NCBI RefSeq assembly: GCF_001686985.1
Contig: NZ_CP015318.1
Span: 2,664,001-2,728,000, forward strand
Direction of reading: 5' to 3'
Length of the DNA stretch: 64,000 nucleotides
From: Mesorhizobium amorphae CCNWGS0123
GTDB taxonomy: Bacteria; Pseudomonadota; Alphaproteobacteria; Rhizobiales; Rhizobiaceae
The notes beneath the pieces are model-generated. The model was not told where the DNA came from and did not search any database. It saw only the letters and a program-made list of their open reading frames with translations. Shown piece after piece: positions 47,246 to 56,494 of this stretch (position 1 is the first letter of the stretch; every line of letters starts with the position of its first letter). The position numbers and the translations under genes were made by a program.

Positions 47246-49357
47246 TCACCCAGCCAGATCGGCCTTGCCGGTCACCTTGAGCGCGAAGGCATAGGTGTAG
47301 GCGATCTCCTCCAGCCTGGAAAAGCGCCCGGAGGCGCCGGCATGGCCTGAGTCCATGTTGATCTTGAACAGCACCGGATTGTCGCCGCTCTTGCGCTCGC
47401 GCAGCCGCGCCACCCATTTGGCCGGCTCCCAATAGGTGACGCGCGGGTCGGTTAGGCCCGCCAGTGCCAGCACCGGCGGATAGTCGAGCGCGCCGACATT
47501 GTCATAGGGCGAATAGGCAGAGATCGTCCGGTAGTCCTCCGCCGATGCGATCGGATTGCCCCATTCCGGCCATTCCGGCGGCGTCAGCGGCAGCGTCGCG
47601 TCGAGCATGGTGGTGAGCACATCGACGAACGGAACCTCGGCGACGATGCCGCCAAAACACTCCGGCGCCATGTTGGCGATCGCCCCCATCAACATGCCGC
47701 CGGCCGAGCCGCCTTGCGCGACGATACGGTCATGCGCGGTGTAGCGCTCGGCCACGAGATGGCGGGCGCAGGCGATGAAATCCGTGAAGGTGTTCATCTT
47801 GTGCTGCCGCTTGCCGTCGTCGTACCAGCCATAGCCCTTGTCCTTGCCGCCGCGGACATGGGCAATCGCATAGACGAAGCCGCGATCGACCAGTGACAGG
47901 CAATTGGTGTTGAAGGCGGCCGGCACGGTGATGCCGTAGGAGCCGTAGCCGTAGAGCAGGCAAGGTGCCGTGCCGTCGAGCGGCGTGTCACGGTGATGGA
48001 TCAGCGAGATCGGCACCAGTTCGCCGTCGGCGGCGGGCGCCATCAGCCGACGCGTGACATAGTGGTCCGGGTCGTGGCCGGACGGTACTTCCTGGGTCTT
48101 CAGCAGCACCCGCTCGCGTGTGCGCATGTTGTAGTCGAAGACCTGCGCCGGCGTCGTCATCGACGAATAGGTAAAGCGCATGAACTCGGTGTCGTATTCA
48201 TAGGATCCGGACAGGCCAAGCGAAAAGGCCTCCTCGTCGAACGAGATGAGATGTTCCTCGCCGCTCTTGCGATCGCGCACGACAATGCGCGGCAAGCCCT
48301 CCTTGCGCTCGAGACGGACCATATGGTCCTTGAAGCCGATCACCGACAGGATCAGCCGGCCGGCTTCGTGCGGGACCAGCTCCTGCCAGTTGGCGCGCAC
48401 CGGATCGCTGGCCGGCGCCGTCATGATCTTGAAGTCCTTGGCGCCGTCGGCGTTGGTCAGGATGAAGAAGAGGTCGCCGCCTTCCTCGAGATCGTATTGC
48501 AGCCCGCTCTCGCGCGGCGCCACCAGCTTCGGCTCGGCAAGCGGATCGCCGGCGCGCATCAGCCGGTATTCGGATGTCTCGTGATCGTTGATGCCGATCA
48601 GGATCCATTCATTGGAGCGCGTGCCGCCGACATCCATGAAGAAGCCGGGATCGGTTTCCTCATAGACCAGCCGGTCGTTTTCGGTTCCGTCGCCAAGCGC
48701 ATGGAACACCACCTTCGACGGGCGATGGTTGGAATCGAGGCGGGTGTAGAAGAAGCCGCCGTCGCCGGCATCCCAGACACCGCCGCCGCCCGTGTCGGGG
48801 ATCTGATCCGTCAGTTCCTTGCCGCTGGCGAGATCGCGTACGCGAAGCGTGAAGAATTCAGAGCCCTTGTCGTCGAACGCCCATAGCAGCTTCCCGTGGT
48901 CGGCCGAATGGTCGACGCCGCCGAGCCTGAAATAGGCCTTGCCCTCGGCTTCGGCGTCGCCATCGAGCAGGATCTGCTCGTCGCCGCCATCGCGCGGCGT
49001 GCGGAAATAGCGCGGCTGCTCGCCGCCGAGCTTGAAGGACGAGCCGTAGGCGTAAGCGCCATCCTTCATCGGCACGGTGGAGTCGTCTTCCTTGATGCGT
49101 CCCTTCATCTCCGTGAAGAGCCGCTTCCGCAGCGGGGCCAAGTCGGCCGTCAGCGTTGCCTGGTAGGCGTTCTCGGCTTCGAGATGAGCGCGGATGTCGC
49201 CGTCGAGCAGGGAAGGGTCCCTGAACATCGCCTGCCAGTTGTCGGCGCGCAGCCAGCCATAGTCGTCGGTGCGGGTGAAACCATGATGCGTGTCGAAGAC
49301 GGTCCGTTTCTCGGGCTGCGGCGGGCTGGCGGTCGGAAAGGCTGGTGTCCTGGTCAT
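47246..49357 (-). CDS. ptrB: Oligopeptidase B-type S9 prolyl oligopeptidase
   Basis: A 703-residue serine peptidase: an N-terminal seven-bladed propeller (DDYGWLRADNWQAMFRDPS) and C-terminal alpha/beta hydrolase with nucleophile in GGSAGGMLMGA, Asp in AGLTDPRVTYWEP and His in MDSGHAGASGRF. PtrB cleaves after Arg/Lys in short peptides. Start at MTRTPAFPTA (49357); a longer frame to 49435 would run into a tandem duplication. Confidence 0.92.
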   Translation of the reverse strand: MTRTPAFPTASPPQPEKRTVFDTHHGFTRTDDYGWLRADNWQAMFRDPSLLDGDIRAHLEAENAYQATLTADLAPLRKRLFTEMKGRIKEDDSTVPMKDGAYAYGSSFKLGGEQPRYFRTPRDGGDEQILLDGDAEAEGKAYFRLGGVDHSADHGKLLWAFDDKGSEFFTLRVRDLASGKELTDQIPDTGGGGVWDAGDGGFFYTRLDSNHRPSKVVFHALGDGTENDRLVYEETDPGFFMDVGGTRSNEWILIGINDHETSEYRLMRAGDPLAEPKLVAPRESGLQYDLEEGGDLFFILTNADGAKDFKIMTAPASDPVRANWQELVPHEAGRLILSVIGFKDHMVRLERKEGLPRIVVRDRKSGEEHLISFDEEAFSLGLSGSYEYDTEFMRFTYSSMTTPAQVFDYNMRTRERVLLKTQEVPSGHDPDHYVTRRLMAPAADGELVPISLIHHRDTPLDGTAPCLLYGYGSYGITVPAAFNTNCLSLVDRGFVYAIAHVRGGKDKGYGWYDDGKRQHKMNTFTDFIACARHLVAERYTAHDRIVAQGGSAGGMLMGAIANMAPECFGGIVAEVPFVDVLTTMLDATLPLTPPEWPEWGNPIASAEDYRTISAYSPYDNVGALDYPPVLALAGLTDPRVTYWEPAKWVARLRERKSGDNPVLFKINMDSGHAGASGRFSRLEEIAYTYAFALKVTGKADLAG

Positions 49358-49362
49358 TGCGT

Positions 49363-49414
49363 CTCGCTGGGAAGTTGTTTGAATGGCACTCGCTGGGAAG
49401 TTGTTTGAATGGCA
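49363..49414. repeat. Exact 26-base tandem duplication upstream of ptrB
   Basis: Two perfect adjacent copies of a 26-base unit (49363-49388, 49389-49414), each beginning CTCGCTGGGAAGTTG and ending GAATGGCA, lie between ptrB and the exported-protein gene. Likely replication slippage; it sits in the ptrB leader, so could change its expression. Confidence 0.85.
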
Positions 49415-49497
49415 AATGAACACGCCGATCAGCACCGGTTCAAGGGCAGGACGGCAGGATCAGGGTGGCACTCAGGAGATGGGCCGGAGGAGAGATG

Positions 49498-49866
49498 ATG
49501 AAGTTCTATGTTCGCACCGCTGCGGCTCTTGCCGTTGCTTCGACTGTTCTGGCCTTCACCGGTCAGTCTCATGCAACCGTCTTCGCGGCTTGGCAAGTGG
49601 CCAACGTGCCGTTCGGCGACACGCTCAACGCGCGCAAATATCCATCAGGTGAATCGCAGAAGCAGGCTGCCTATCCCAACGGGACAGTCTTGCAGATGAC
49701 CGGCAAATGCACCGGCGGCATAAACCTGCTTGATATTGCCGGCCAGCCACACTGGAAGCAGGAACAGAAGATCCGCTATCGCTGGTGCGAAATCTGGCAT
49801 GACCCGGCGCAGAACGGCCATTTCGTCACTGGCTGGGTCTATGGGAAGTACATCACGCCCCGTTGA
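49498..49866 (+). CDS. Small exported protein with SH3-like domain
   Basis: 122 residues with GGAGG seven bases ahead (an adjacent ATG at 49495 is also possible). A signal peptide (YVRTAAALAVASTVLAFTGQSHA) precedes a domain with VANVPFGDTLNARKYPSGES, a bacterial-SH3-like LNxR element, and CTGGINLLD, RWCEIWHDPAQNGHFVTGWVYGKYI. Two Cys in the mature part may form a disulfide. Unknown role in cell envelope. Confidence 0.78.
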   Translation: MKFYVRTAAALAVASTVLAFTGQSHATVFAAWQVANVPFGDTLNARKYPSGESQKQAAYPNGTVLQMTGKCTGGINLLDIAGQPHWKQEQKIRYRWCEIWHDPAQNGHFVTGWVYGKYITPR

Positions 49867-50278
49867 CCGGCCCTGGTTCCCTGCCGCTCAGGTCACGCGC
49901 ACCAGTAACGCACTGCAACCCATGATTTCATTAGGATCGGGAAACCTTTCGACCTGTTTCCGGTCAAGCAAAGCCGAAGCATTACGCTTCTTTTAGCTGT
50001 TGCTGCTGATGTAACGGGGACCTGACGTCGCGTCAGCCGCGCTGGTCTGGCCGAAAAAATCTCGCTAAGTTACACATCGCACGAAAGTTTGAAGCTGAAC
50101 GGCGAATATTTGATTATTATCGCTGAATATAGCGCAATATGCGAATTGACTTACTTGGTTCATAGGCTCATTAAGATTCCCCGACGCGAATCGCAGGGTC
50201 TCTCACCTGCAAGAAAATTCGCGCGATGCCCTGCCAAAAAAGGGCGCAGTTAGAAACAACTCTCGTTGGGGTCTGAAT
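49867..50278. other. mucR upstream regulatory region
   Basis: About 410 bases with no gene. Its second half is strongly AT-rich with repeated TTTGATTATTAT, GAATATTTG and GCAATATGCGAATT segments, like the T-A-step sites known for MucR/Ros proteins, so autoregulation is plausible. No hairpin-with-T-run is clear in the first half. Confidence 0.4.
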
Positions 50279-50707
50279 ATGATGGATATCGTCGAAACAC
50301 CTTCCAGAAACAGTGATGCGCTGATCGAGCTGACCGCCGATGTGGTGGCCGCTTATGTCAGCAACAATCCCGTGCCGGTCGGCGAACTGCCGAACCTTAT
50401 CGCCGATGTCCATGCCGCTCTCGGGCGCGTGGGCGGAACCGCCGAGGCACCTGTCGCCGACAAGCAGAAGCCTGCGGTGAACCCGAAGCGCTCCGTCCAT
50501 GACGACTACATCGTCTGTCTTGAGGACGGCAAGAAATTCAAGTCGCTGAAGCGCCACCTGATGACCCACTACAATCTGACGCCCGATGAGTACCGCGAGA
50601 AGTGGGGCCTGGACGCAAGTTATCCGATGGTTGCTCCCAACTATGCCGCGGCCCGCTCGCAGCTTGCCAAGAAGATGGGTCTTGGCCGCAAGCGCAAGGG
50701 CCGCTGA
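50279..50707 (+). CDS. mucR: MucR/Ros family transcriptional regulator
   Basis: 142 residues. The N-terminal helical oligomerisation part ([18 protein letters not shown]) is followed by the zinc finger [23 protein letters not shown]. Here ligands are Cys80, Asp83, His93 and His97: the second Cys of a classic finger is Asp, as described for Mesorhizobium homologs. The C-terminus has [11 protein letters not shown] and [18 protein letters not shown], then a basic tail. MucR proteins globally regulate exopolysaccharide, motility and symbiosis. Confidence 0.93.
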   Translation: MMDIVETPSRNSDALIELTADVVAAYVSNNPVPVGELPNLIADVHAALGRVGGTAEAPVADKQKPAVNPKRSVHDDYIVCLEDGKKFKSLKRHLMTHYNLTPDEYREKWGLDASYPMVAPNYAAARSQLAKKMGLGRKRKGR

Positions 50708-50739
50708 TATTGGCACTTTGCTGATTTCGTTTCGACGAC

Positions 50740-50768
50740 AAACGGCGCCTGTGTGGGCGCCGTTTTGC
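50740..50768 (+). terminator. Rho-independent terminator after mucR
   Basis: AAACGGCGCC and GGCGCCGTTT pair around a TGTGTG loop, ending in TTTTGCTTT, 33 bases after the mucR stop. Strong intrinsic terminator. Confidence 0.9.
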
Positions 50769-50846
50769 TTTGAAGGCCGGCGCTGATGTGCAGCTCAATC
50801 GCCCGACCCTGCGACGGCCAGCCTTCCCAAAATCCGACTTGTCCGG

Positions 50847-51275
50847 TTAGGCGGTCAGCTTCAGCGCCGCATCGGCGTCGCGCTTGATGCGCTTGACCAT
50901 CGAGCGGAGGCCGTTGGCGCGCTGCGGCGACAGGTGCTCGTCGAGGCCGAGGCCCTTCAGCGTCGCTTCCGCGTCGGTCGCCCGGATTTCGCTCGCCGGC
51001 CGTCCCGAAAACAGCGCCAGCATGATGGCGACCAGGCCGCGCACGATATGGGCGTCGGAATCGCCCTTGAAAGAGATGACCGGATCGACGCCCGGTTCCT
51101 GTTCGGTGGTCAGCCAGACCTGGCTGACGCAGCCCGGCACCTTGTTGGCGGGGGTACGCTCGGCATCGGGAAATGGCGGCAGCGCTTCGCCCAGTTCGAT
51201 CACATAGCGATAACGGTCTTCCCACTCGTCGAGGAGGGAAAAGTCGTCGCGGATCGTCTGGATCGTCGTCGTCAT
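50847..51275 (-). CDS. sufE: SufE family protein
   Basis: About 142 residues, beginning MTTTIQTIRDDFSLLDEWEDR; a neighbouring ATG three bases earlier is possible. The sulfur-accepting Cys is in TPANKVPGCVSQVWL, and IVRGLVAIMLALFSGR follows. SufE takes sulfur from the SufS desulfurase and passes it to SufBCD for Fe-S cluster assembly. No suf operon is adjacent, a common rhizobial arrangement. Confidence 0.9.
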   Translation of the reverse strand: MTTTIQTIRDDFSLLDEWEDRYRYVIELGEALPPFPDAERTPANKVPGCVSQVWLTTEQEPGVDPVISFKGDSDAHIVRGLVAIMLALFSGRPASEIRATDAEATLKGLGLDEHLSPQRANGLRSMVKRIKRDADAALKLTA

Positions 51276-51392
51276 CATACCGGATATAGTCATCCGGCAC
51301 TGTCGCGTCACGGAAAAAGAAGAAAAACACCGCAGGCGTCGAGAGGTCGGACGCGCCTGCGGTGTCGCCAAGATCTGCGGCAGGAAAAGGTC

Positions 51393-51773
51393 TCAGTTGG
51401 TCGTCGGCAGTCTTGCCGGTATCTCTACTGTCGCCGGCAGGACGATAGTCTCGGCCACACTGCCGGTGGCAACCGTGGTGTCGGGTCCGGCAGCCTGCTG
51501 ATCGCTTGCCTGCTGGTCGTCCAGCATGGCGGCCGCGATCTTGGCGGTCTCCTTGGCCCGGGCGGTAATCGTGTGCATGGCGGACTTGCCGGTCTCGCAG
51601 ACATCGGGTTTGCGCTCGCAAATGCCGGCGATGTCGCCGACCGCTTCGCGCGCCGCAAACAGGGCCTGGATAGGCCCGACGCTCTCGTGACCGGCCTCGT
51701 CGGTGCCGACATTCAGCGGCAGCGCCAGCAGCACCAGCGAGAACCAGAAAGCCGCCCTTATAAGAAAGCCCAT
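51393..51773 (-). CDS. Membrane-anchored DUF5330 family protein
   Basis: 126 residues with an N-terminal hydrophobic segment (FLIRAAFWFSLVLLALPL) and a helix pair with two Cys (DIAGICERKPDVCETGK) that may be a disulfide. The C-terminal third is low-complexity (QQASDQQAAGPDTTVATG). It matches the DUF5330 family of Rhizobiales, of unknown function. It lies just upstream of sufE on the same strand, 117 bases away. Confidence 0.75.
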   Translation of the reverse strand: MGFLIRAAFWFSLVLLALPLNVGTDEAGHESVGPIQALFAAREAVGDIAGICERKPDVCETGKSAMHTITARAKETAKIAAAMLDDQQASDQQAAGPDTTVATGSVAETIVLPATVEIPARLPTTN

Positions 51774-52243
51774 CGCAATGCCCTCTCGTCCGTGACCGGA
51801 TCATGCATCCGTCGGCATGACCTCTTTTATGGGCAGTATGGTGGCACACCCGCGCAAAGGACGGCTTGCGCCGAAACCGAAGATTTTCCTCAAATTTTAG
51901 GCAAATTCGAAACGATTGGTTTTGCAATCGATTTGACTTGAAAGTTGTCGATTTTGTTCATCAAGCAATAACCATCCATCTGTTTGATTTTTATGTATAT
52001 TCTCGGGAGCGGAGTGACGCTGCCGGCCAAGGCCGAAGGCACGGCGGCGCCCGATCCGCATAACGCTCCATTTACCATGACGGCAGATCGCCGGGCTTTG
52101 CCGTGCCGGCGTCCCGATATTTGCCGCGGGCCTGGCGTCGGTCGGGTCCTGCCTTATCCATTCCTTAAACGCTCAATGAGAGTTTCAGATCAATAAGGGC
52201 GACCTGCAAAAAGCAGGGCAATTCACGACCGGGTGCGAGTGCG
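51774..52243. other. Intergenic region before the histidine kinase
   Basis: 470 bases separating divergent genes. It has an AT-rich core (TTTTGTTCATCAAGCAATAA, then TTTGATTTTTATG) suited to promoters in both directions. A 70-codon plus-strand frame (51984-52196) has no signal, domain or ribosome site and is not supported. Confidence 0.4.
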
Positions 52244-54037
52244 TTGAGTTCGATTACGGCCAGATACGTCGAATTGCCTGGCGCGATAGCGGCCGGCTGC
52301 GAACGTATGGTTCATCCGACCATCACCGTGCCGGATGAGCGCTTGCGCCAGCGCCGGTTCATCGGCGTCATGCTGGCAGCCCCCTTCCTTGCCGCAGGCG
52401 CCGCGGTGACGCTGGTAACCTCCAGCCTGGGCGCGGCCGTCACCGTGGCTGCGATCTTCGCTACCTTCGGCCTGTGCTGGTTCGCCGCCTTGCTGGTCGC
52501 CGCGACGGGGCGGATGGCCTTGGCCGGCCAGGCGGCGCTCGCGATGGGCGGCCTCGTGCTTGCCGGCGCGACCTTTGCTGCCGGCGGCCTGGCCTCGCCG
52601 ATTGCCCTGCTCGCACTGGCATTGCCATTCGAGGCCTGGTGGATCGGCGGATCGCGGCGCGCTGGCTGGTGGGGCGCGCTATGCGCTTTCGCAGCGATCC
52701 TGCTGCAGCCCTTTGCCGGCTCCATCCTGCCGCTCGGCGCGACGGAAATCGCGGCCTGGCACTGGCTGCTGCCGCTGGCCTGGGCGTTGACGCTGGCTGT
52801 GCGGCTGACGGCGCTGCGCAACCCGGCAAACGCTGGGCATGCAACCCCTGCCGGCGACCATCTCGAGGATATGATCGATGCGGTCGTCCTGCGCGTTGCC
52901 AGGCATGGCGAGGTGCTGGATGCCTCGGCCAGGGCGCGCAGCATTCTGAAGCTGCCGCCGGAGCTTCTGTTCGGCGCCGGCCTGTTCGAGCGCGTCCATC
53001 TTTCCGACCGCGTCGCCTACCTCAGCGCGCTCGCCGACATGCGCGACGGGGCTGTGGCGCGGCGGGTCGACCTGCGCGTCCGGCTGCCGCGCGACGGCGC
53101 TTCGTCCGACAATTTCAGGCCGTTCCGCCTCGACCTGATGCGGGCCGACCATCAGCAGGATGCGTTCACGCTGCTGCTGCGCGAAAACGACGACGTCGCC
53201 GGGCTGCGCGAAGAGCTTGCGGCGGCAAAAGAGGCGACCGCGGCCGCCGAAGTGGCCAAGGGCCGCTTCCTGGCGGTGGTCAGCCACGAGCTTCGCACGC
53301 CTTTGAATGCCATCATCGGCTTTTCCGACATGCTGCTGCATGAGATGTTCGGCGCCTTCAAGGATCCGCGCCAGAAGGAATATGTCGGCCTGGTCAGGGA
53401 CTCCGGCCAGCATCTGCTCGGCGTCGTCACCTCGATTCTCGATGTCTCCAGGATCGAGGCCGGCGCCTACGCGACCGAGCCGGAACCGTTCCGCTTCGTC
53501 GAAGCGGTCGACATGTGCCGGTCGATGATGCAGTTGCAGGCCGAGGCCAAGAGCATCCGCCTTACGACGCAGATCGCCTCCGACTCTGGCGAGATCAATG
53601 CCGATCGCCGCGCCGTGCAGCAGATCCTGATCAACCTCGTCTCCAACGCCATCAAGTTCACGCCCGACGGCGGCGATGTCTTGGTCGGCGCCAAGCGGGT
53701 TGGCTCGCGGCTGCATTTCTGGGTCAGCGACACCGGCATCGGCATTGCCGAGGAGGATTTTGAAAATCTCTGCAAGCCGTTCATGCAGATCCAGAACGAC
53801 TATACGCGCCGCTTCGAGGGAACCGGTCTCGGCCTGTCGCTGGTCAAGGGCCTGGTGGCGCTGCACGACGGCACGATGTCGATCGAGAGCGTGCTGGGCG
53901 AGGGCACCACGGTGACGATCAGCCTGCCGGTGAACGGGCCGAAGGGACGTTCGAAGGGCAAGGACGGCGGCGTGCTGGCGATGCCCGCGGTGATGACGAA
54001 GGGGGACAGGAATGGCTCGCTCCGCAAAACAGGCTAA
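52244..54037 (+). CDS. Membrane-bound PAS-domain sensor histidine kinase
   Basis: Up to 597 residues if started at the TTG at 52244; an ATG at 52307 (MVHPTITVPDE) is an alternative. Four to six hydrophobic helices (residues about 40-190) are followed by a PAS-like region and the kinase: H-box VSHELRTPLNAIIGFSDM, N-box QILINLVSNAIKFTP, G1 VSDTGIGIAEED, G2 GTGLGLSLVKG. The FGAFKDPRQKEYVGLVRDSG segment is like the PleC/PdhS group of alphaproteobacterial cell-cycle kinases. No response-regulator gene is adjacent; its 3' end overlaps the peptidoglycan-binding gene by 26 bases. Confidence 0.87.
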   Translation: MSSITARYVELPGAIAAGCERMVHPTITVPDERLRQRRFIGVMLAAPFLAAGAAVTLVTSSLGAAVTVAAIFATFGLCWFAALLVAATGRMALAGQAALAMGGLVLAGATFAAGGLASPIALLALALPFEAWWIGGSRRAGWWGALCAFAAILLQPFAGSILPLGATEIAAWHWLLPLAWALTLAVRLTALRNPANAGHATPAGDHLEDMIDAVVLRVARHGEVLDASARARSILKLPPELLFGAGLFERVHLSDRVAYLSALADMRDGAVARRVDLRVRLPRDGASSDNFRPFRLDLMRADHQQDAFTLLLRENDDVAGLREELAAAKEATAAAEVAKGRFLAVVSHELRTPLNAIIGFSDMLLHEMFGAFKDPRQKEYVGLVRDSGQHLLGVVTSILDVSRIEAGAYATEPEPFRFVEAVDMCRSMMQLQAEAKSIRLTTQIASDSGEINADRRAVQQILINLVSNAIKFTPDGGDVLVGAKRVGSRLHFWVSDTGIGIAEEDFENLCKPFMQIQNDYTRRFEGTGLGLSLVKGLVALHDGTMSIESVLGEGTTVTISLPVNGPKGRSKGKDGGVLAMPAVMTKGDRNGSLRKTG

Positions 54038-54797
54038 GGCGGTCAAGCGCCGCGGCAGTGCCTTCGAGGACGGCGCGATGGCCGTCGGCGGCATGATCTC
54101 GCGCAACCCTGTCCTGGTCGGCGGCTCGACCGCCTTCCTGGTCACGTTGTTCTACGTCTCGGCCAATGCGCTCTGGTACCAGCCGTTTCCGCATGCCGGC
54201 GCCTTCTTTGCCACCAGGAGCATCGAGGACTTTCCGCGCACAGGCTCGGACGAGCCCGAAACCACCATCAACATCGTGCGTCCGGCGCCGGTCAAAAGCG
54301 ACCCGACAATCGAAGAGGTCCAGGGCATATTGAAGGACCTCGATTTCTACTCCGGCACCGTCGACGGCATTTCCGGTCCCAACACGCGAAAAGCCATCCA
54401 GGCCTACCAGCAGAAAGTCGGTCTGCCGGCCTCGGGCGAAATCGACGCCGTACTGCTCGATCAGCTCGGCGCCAGGCAGACGACGGCGGGCATTCCTCAT
54501 CCGGTGCCGCGGCCCGTGGACACCGCTGCCGCTCCAGCCGACTCCGATCCGACGCCCGCACCCATCCCGGCGTCAGCGCCGGCCAATGCAGAGGCGCAGG
54601 CGCCCGATGCCCGTATCGTCAAGATCCAGGCCGGGCTCAAGGCCTTCGGCAATGACGACATGCAGCTCGATGGCGTCGTCGGCGCCCGCACCAAGGCGGC
54701 GATCAAGGAATTCCAGTCGCTCTTCGGCCTGCCCGAAACCGGCGAGCCCGACGAACTCGTCTACGTCAAGATGCGCGAGATCGGCCTGACCAACTGA
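54012..54797 (+). CDS. Membrane-anchored protein with two peptidoglycan-binding domains
   Basis: 261 residues. After a basic cytoplasmic start there is one membrane segment (LVGGSTAFLVTLFYVSANALWY); the periplasmic part holds two PG_binding_1 domains, IEEVQGILKDLDFYSGTVDG..., and IVKIQAGLKAFGNDDMQLDGVVG..., joined by a Pro/Ala-rich linker. Its start lies 26 bases inside the kinase gene, so the two are translationally coupled. It may tether the kinase or sense the cell wall; inference. Confidence 0.87.
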   Translation: MARSAKQAKAVKRRGSAFEDGAMAVGGMISRNPVLVGGSTAFLVTLFYVSANALWYQPFPHAGAFFATRSIEDFPRTGSDEPETTINIVRPAPVKSDPTIEEVQGILKDLDFYSGTVDGISGPNTRKAIQAYQQKVGLPASGEIDAVLLDQLGARQTTAGIPHPVPRPVDTAAAPADSDPTPAPIPASAPANAEAQAPDARIVKIQAGLKAFGNDDMQLDGVVGARTKAAIKEFQSLFGLPETGEPDELVYVKMREIGLTN

Positions 54798-54880
54798 CCA
54801 TGGGGGCAGTGGCTGACCGAACCGTTCCTGTTTCCGGCGCGATGCTGTAAGGAGCCGCGCATGTCGACCGGGAACCTTCC

Positions 54881-55228
54881 ATGCGTGTAACCACTGATCT
54901 ATGGGTGTCGGCCCTGTTGCGCCGGGTGTTTGCCGCTGGCGGTTTTGCCGCCGTGGTCAAGCGCGGTGCGGCCGAGGCCGGCGCCGTCTTCGTGTTTGCG
55001 CGGAGCAGGCTGGGTGAGGTCGCCCTGTTCGGGCCGGCGCCGCAGACAAGCTACGATTCGGCGAAGCCCGACGACCGCTTCTTCACCTTGCTCGGTTCGG
55101 GCGACGATGCCGCAATGCTCGACGCCAGGCTGGAGCGGGAGAAGAAATTCGATCCTGATATCTGGGTGGTCGAGATCGAGGCCGGCGCCGTTCCGGTCGA
55201 GGAACTGCTTTCGGTCAAGACGGACTAA
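54881..55228 (+). CDS. DUF1491 family protein
   Basis: 115 residues: MRVTTDLWVSALLRRVF, GGFAAVVKRGAAEAGAVFV, then DDRFFTLLG and EREKKFDPDIWVVEIE. This is the compact DUF1491 family of alphaproteobacteria, cytosolic and of unknown function, often near peptidoglycan-binding genes, as here. GGAA is upstream of the ATG. Confidence 0.85.
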   Translation: MRVTTDLWVSALLRRVFAAGGFAAVVKRGAAEAGAVFVFARSRLGEVALFGPAPQTSYDSAKPDDRFFTLLGSGDDAAMLDARLEREKKFDPDIWVVEIEAGAVPVEELLSVKTD

Positions 55229-55243
55229 GGCTTGGATCGATCT

Positions 55244-56323
55244 CTAGGATGCCTTGCGGCTGGCGGCCGGATCGTCGCCGTTCGACGACTGGCGGCTCTC
55301 GGCATTCGCCACTTCGGGGCCATTGCCACGGATCGCCCGCGACAATGTCTCTGCCTTCCAGCTGCGCACCCTGTCCAGCGCCGCCTCGCGATGCAGCAGC
55401 CGGTAACGGTCGAGGAACAGCCGGATTGCCTGCGGATGCGGAAACTCCCTCGGGAAGACGGCGACCGCGATCAGAAAGGCCCGGTCCTCGCTGAGATCGA
55501 GTGCCCTGAGCGCGGTAAGCAGCGCGGCATGGCTCGACTGTTCGATCAGCGACCGCGCCGTCTGGAAATCGATGTCGAGCGCATCGGCGAGCGCGGTCTG
55601 GAAGAAGGCGGCATTGCCGGTCAGCGCCGTCTCGCGCAGCTTGACGTAGCTCGCCTGGCCGAGGAACGGGTTGACGCTGACATCCTCGCCGGCCGTATCG
55701 GGGCGCATCATGGCGCGCAGCCGGCGCCTTGCGTTCTCGGCGGCATTGCCGCGCGGCTCCCGCGTTTCCGCGTCGGCTGCTGCAGCGGCCGCTTCCTTCG
55801 CCGGCACCGCTTCTGCATTGCCCGGCGCCGCCTCGGTTTTCGCCGGCATTGCCGTCACGATCGTCTGCGGCGGCCGCATCCTGACCAGCGTCGGCTTTTC
55901 AAGCGCCTTGATCAGATCGGATATGGTCGGGTTCAGGTCCTTGCGCCGCGCAATGGCACGCGCATGCGGCAGGCCGTGCCGTCCGATCAGCGCGATGAGG
56001 TCGATGTCGCTCAGCGCCCGTGAGCGGATCAGCAGGGGAGCGGCGGTATCGACCGGCTCTTCGGCCAGGCGCCGCACCAGGGCGCTTGGCGCATACTCGC
56101 ATTCGGAAAGTGCTGCGGCGACATAGCGGCGCGATTCGACCGACACCTCGTCGAACAGCGGCAGCGTCAGATCTTCGAGCTGGGCGATCTCGCGGCGCGA
56201 GGGCCGGGTGAGTGAGCAGAATGCCGACACCACGGCGCGGAACAACCTTTCGGCCTTTCCCGCTTCAGCCCGAATAGCGATTTGCCTGAAATCCGAAGAT
56301 GACACGGAGGATACGCCTGACAC
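55244..56323 (-). CDS. DUF2336 family protein
   Basis: 359 residues from a GTG; HEAT-like helical repeats dominate (RREIAQLEDLTLPLFDEVSVESRRYVAAALSE, then ALVRRLAEEPVDTAAPLLIRS). This is the DUF2336 family of alphaproteobacteria. A Pro/Ala-rich middle (PAKTEAAPGNAEAVPAKEAA) separates N- and C-terminal helical parts. Function is unknown; the next GTG inside could be the true start. Confidence 0.8.
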   Translation of the reverse strand: MSGVSSVSSSDFRQIAIRAEAGKAERLFRAVVSAFCSLTRPSRREIAQLEDLTLPLFDEVSVESRRYVAAALSECEYAPSALVRRLAEEPVDTAAPLLIRSRALSDIDLIALIGRHGLPHARAIARRKDLNPTISDLIKALEKPTLVRMRPPQTIVTAMPAKTEAAPGNAEAVPAKEAAAAAADAETREPRGNAAENARRRLRAMMRPDTAGEDVSVNPFLGQASYVKLRETALTGNAAFFQTALADALDIDFQTARSLIEQSSHAALLTALRALDLSEDRAFLIAVAVFPREFPHPQAIRLFLDRYRLLHREAALDRVRSWKAETLSRAIRGNGPEVANAESRQSSNGDDPAASRKAS

Positions 56324-56494
56324 TCGACACGACTTGGACCACGCTCGACCGGGACTGTGTCGGTTTCGCGATTACCAAGAACAAAGATCAAGTTAGCGAC
56401 GATCCGTTAGCGCTCCGTTAACCCTCTGCCCGCCTTAATCATATTTGGAGGCGTTGCGTTGTGCTCCGGGGCAACCGAGAGGAATGCGCGAACC

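Noticed and set aside
49363..49414. 26-base duplication as a CRISPR or integron site
   Set aside because: Only two head-to-tail units without spacers and no cas or integrase gene; a simple tandem duplication.
50641..51927. 428-codon minus-strand frame spanning mucR 3' end to the DUF5330 gene
   Set aside because: Runs across the mucR terminator and over SufE in another frame; composition is that of an out-of-frame translation.
51984..52196. 70-codon plus-strand frame before the kinase
   Set aside because: No ribosome site or recognisable sequence; likely chance.
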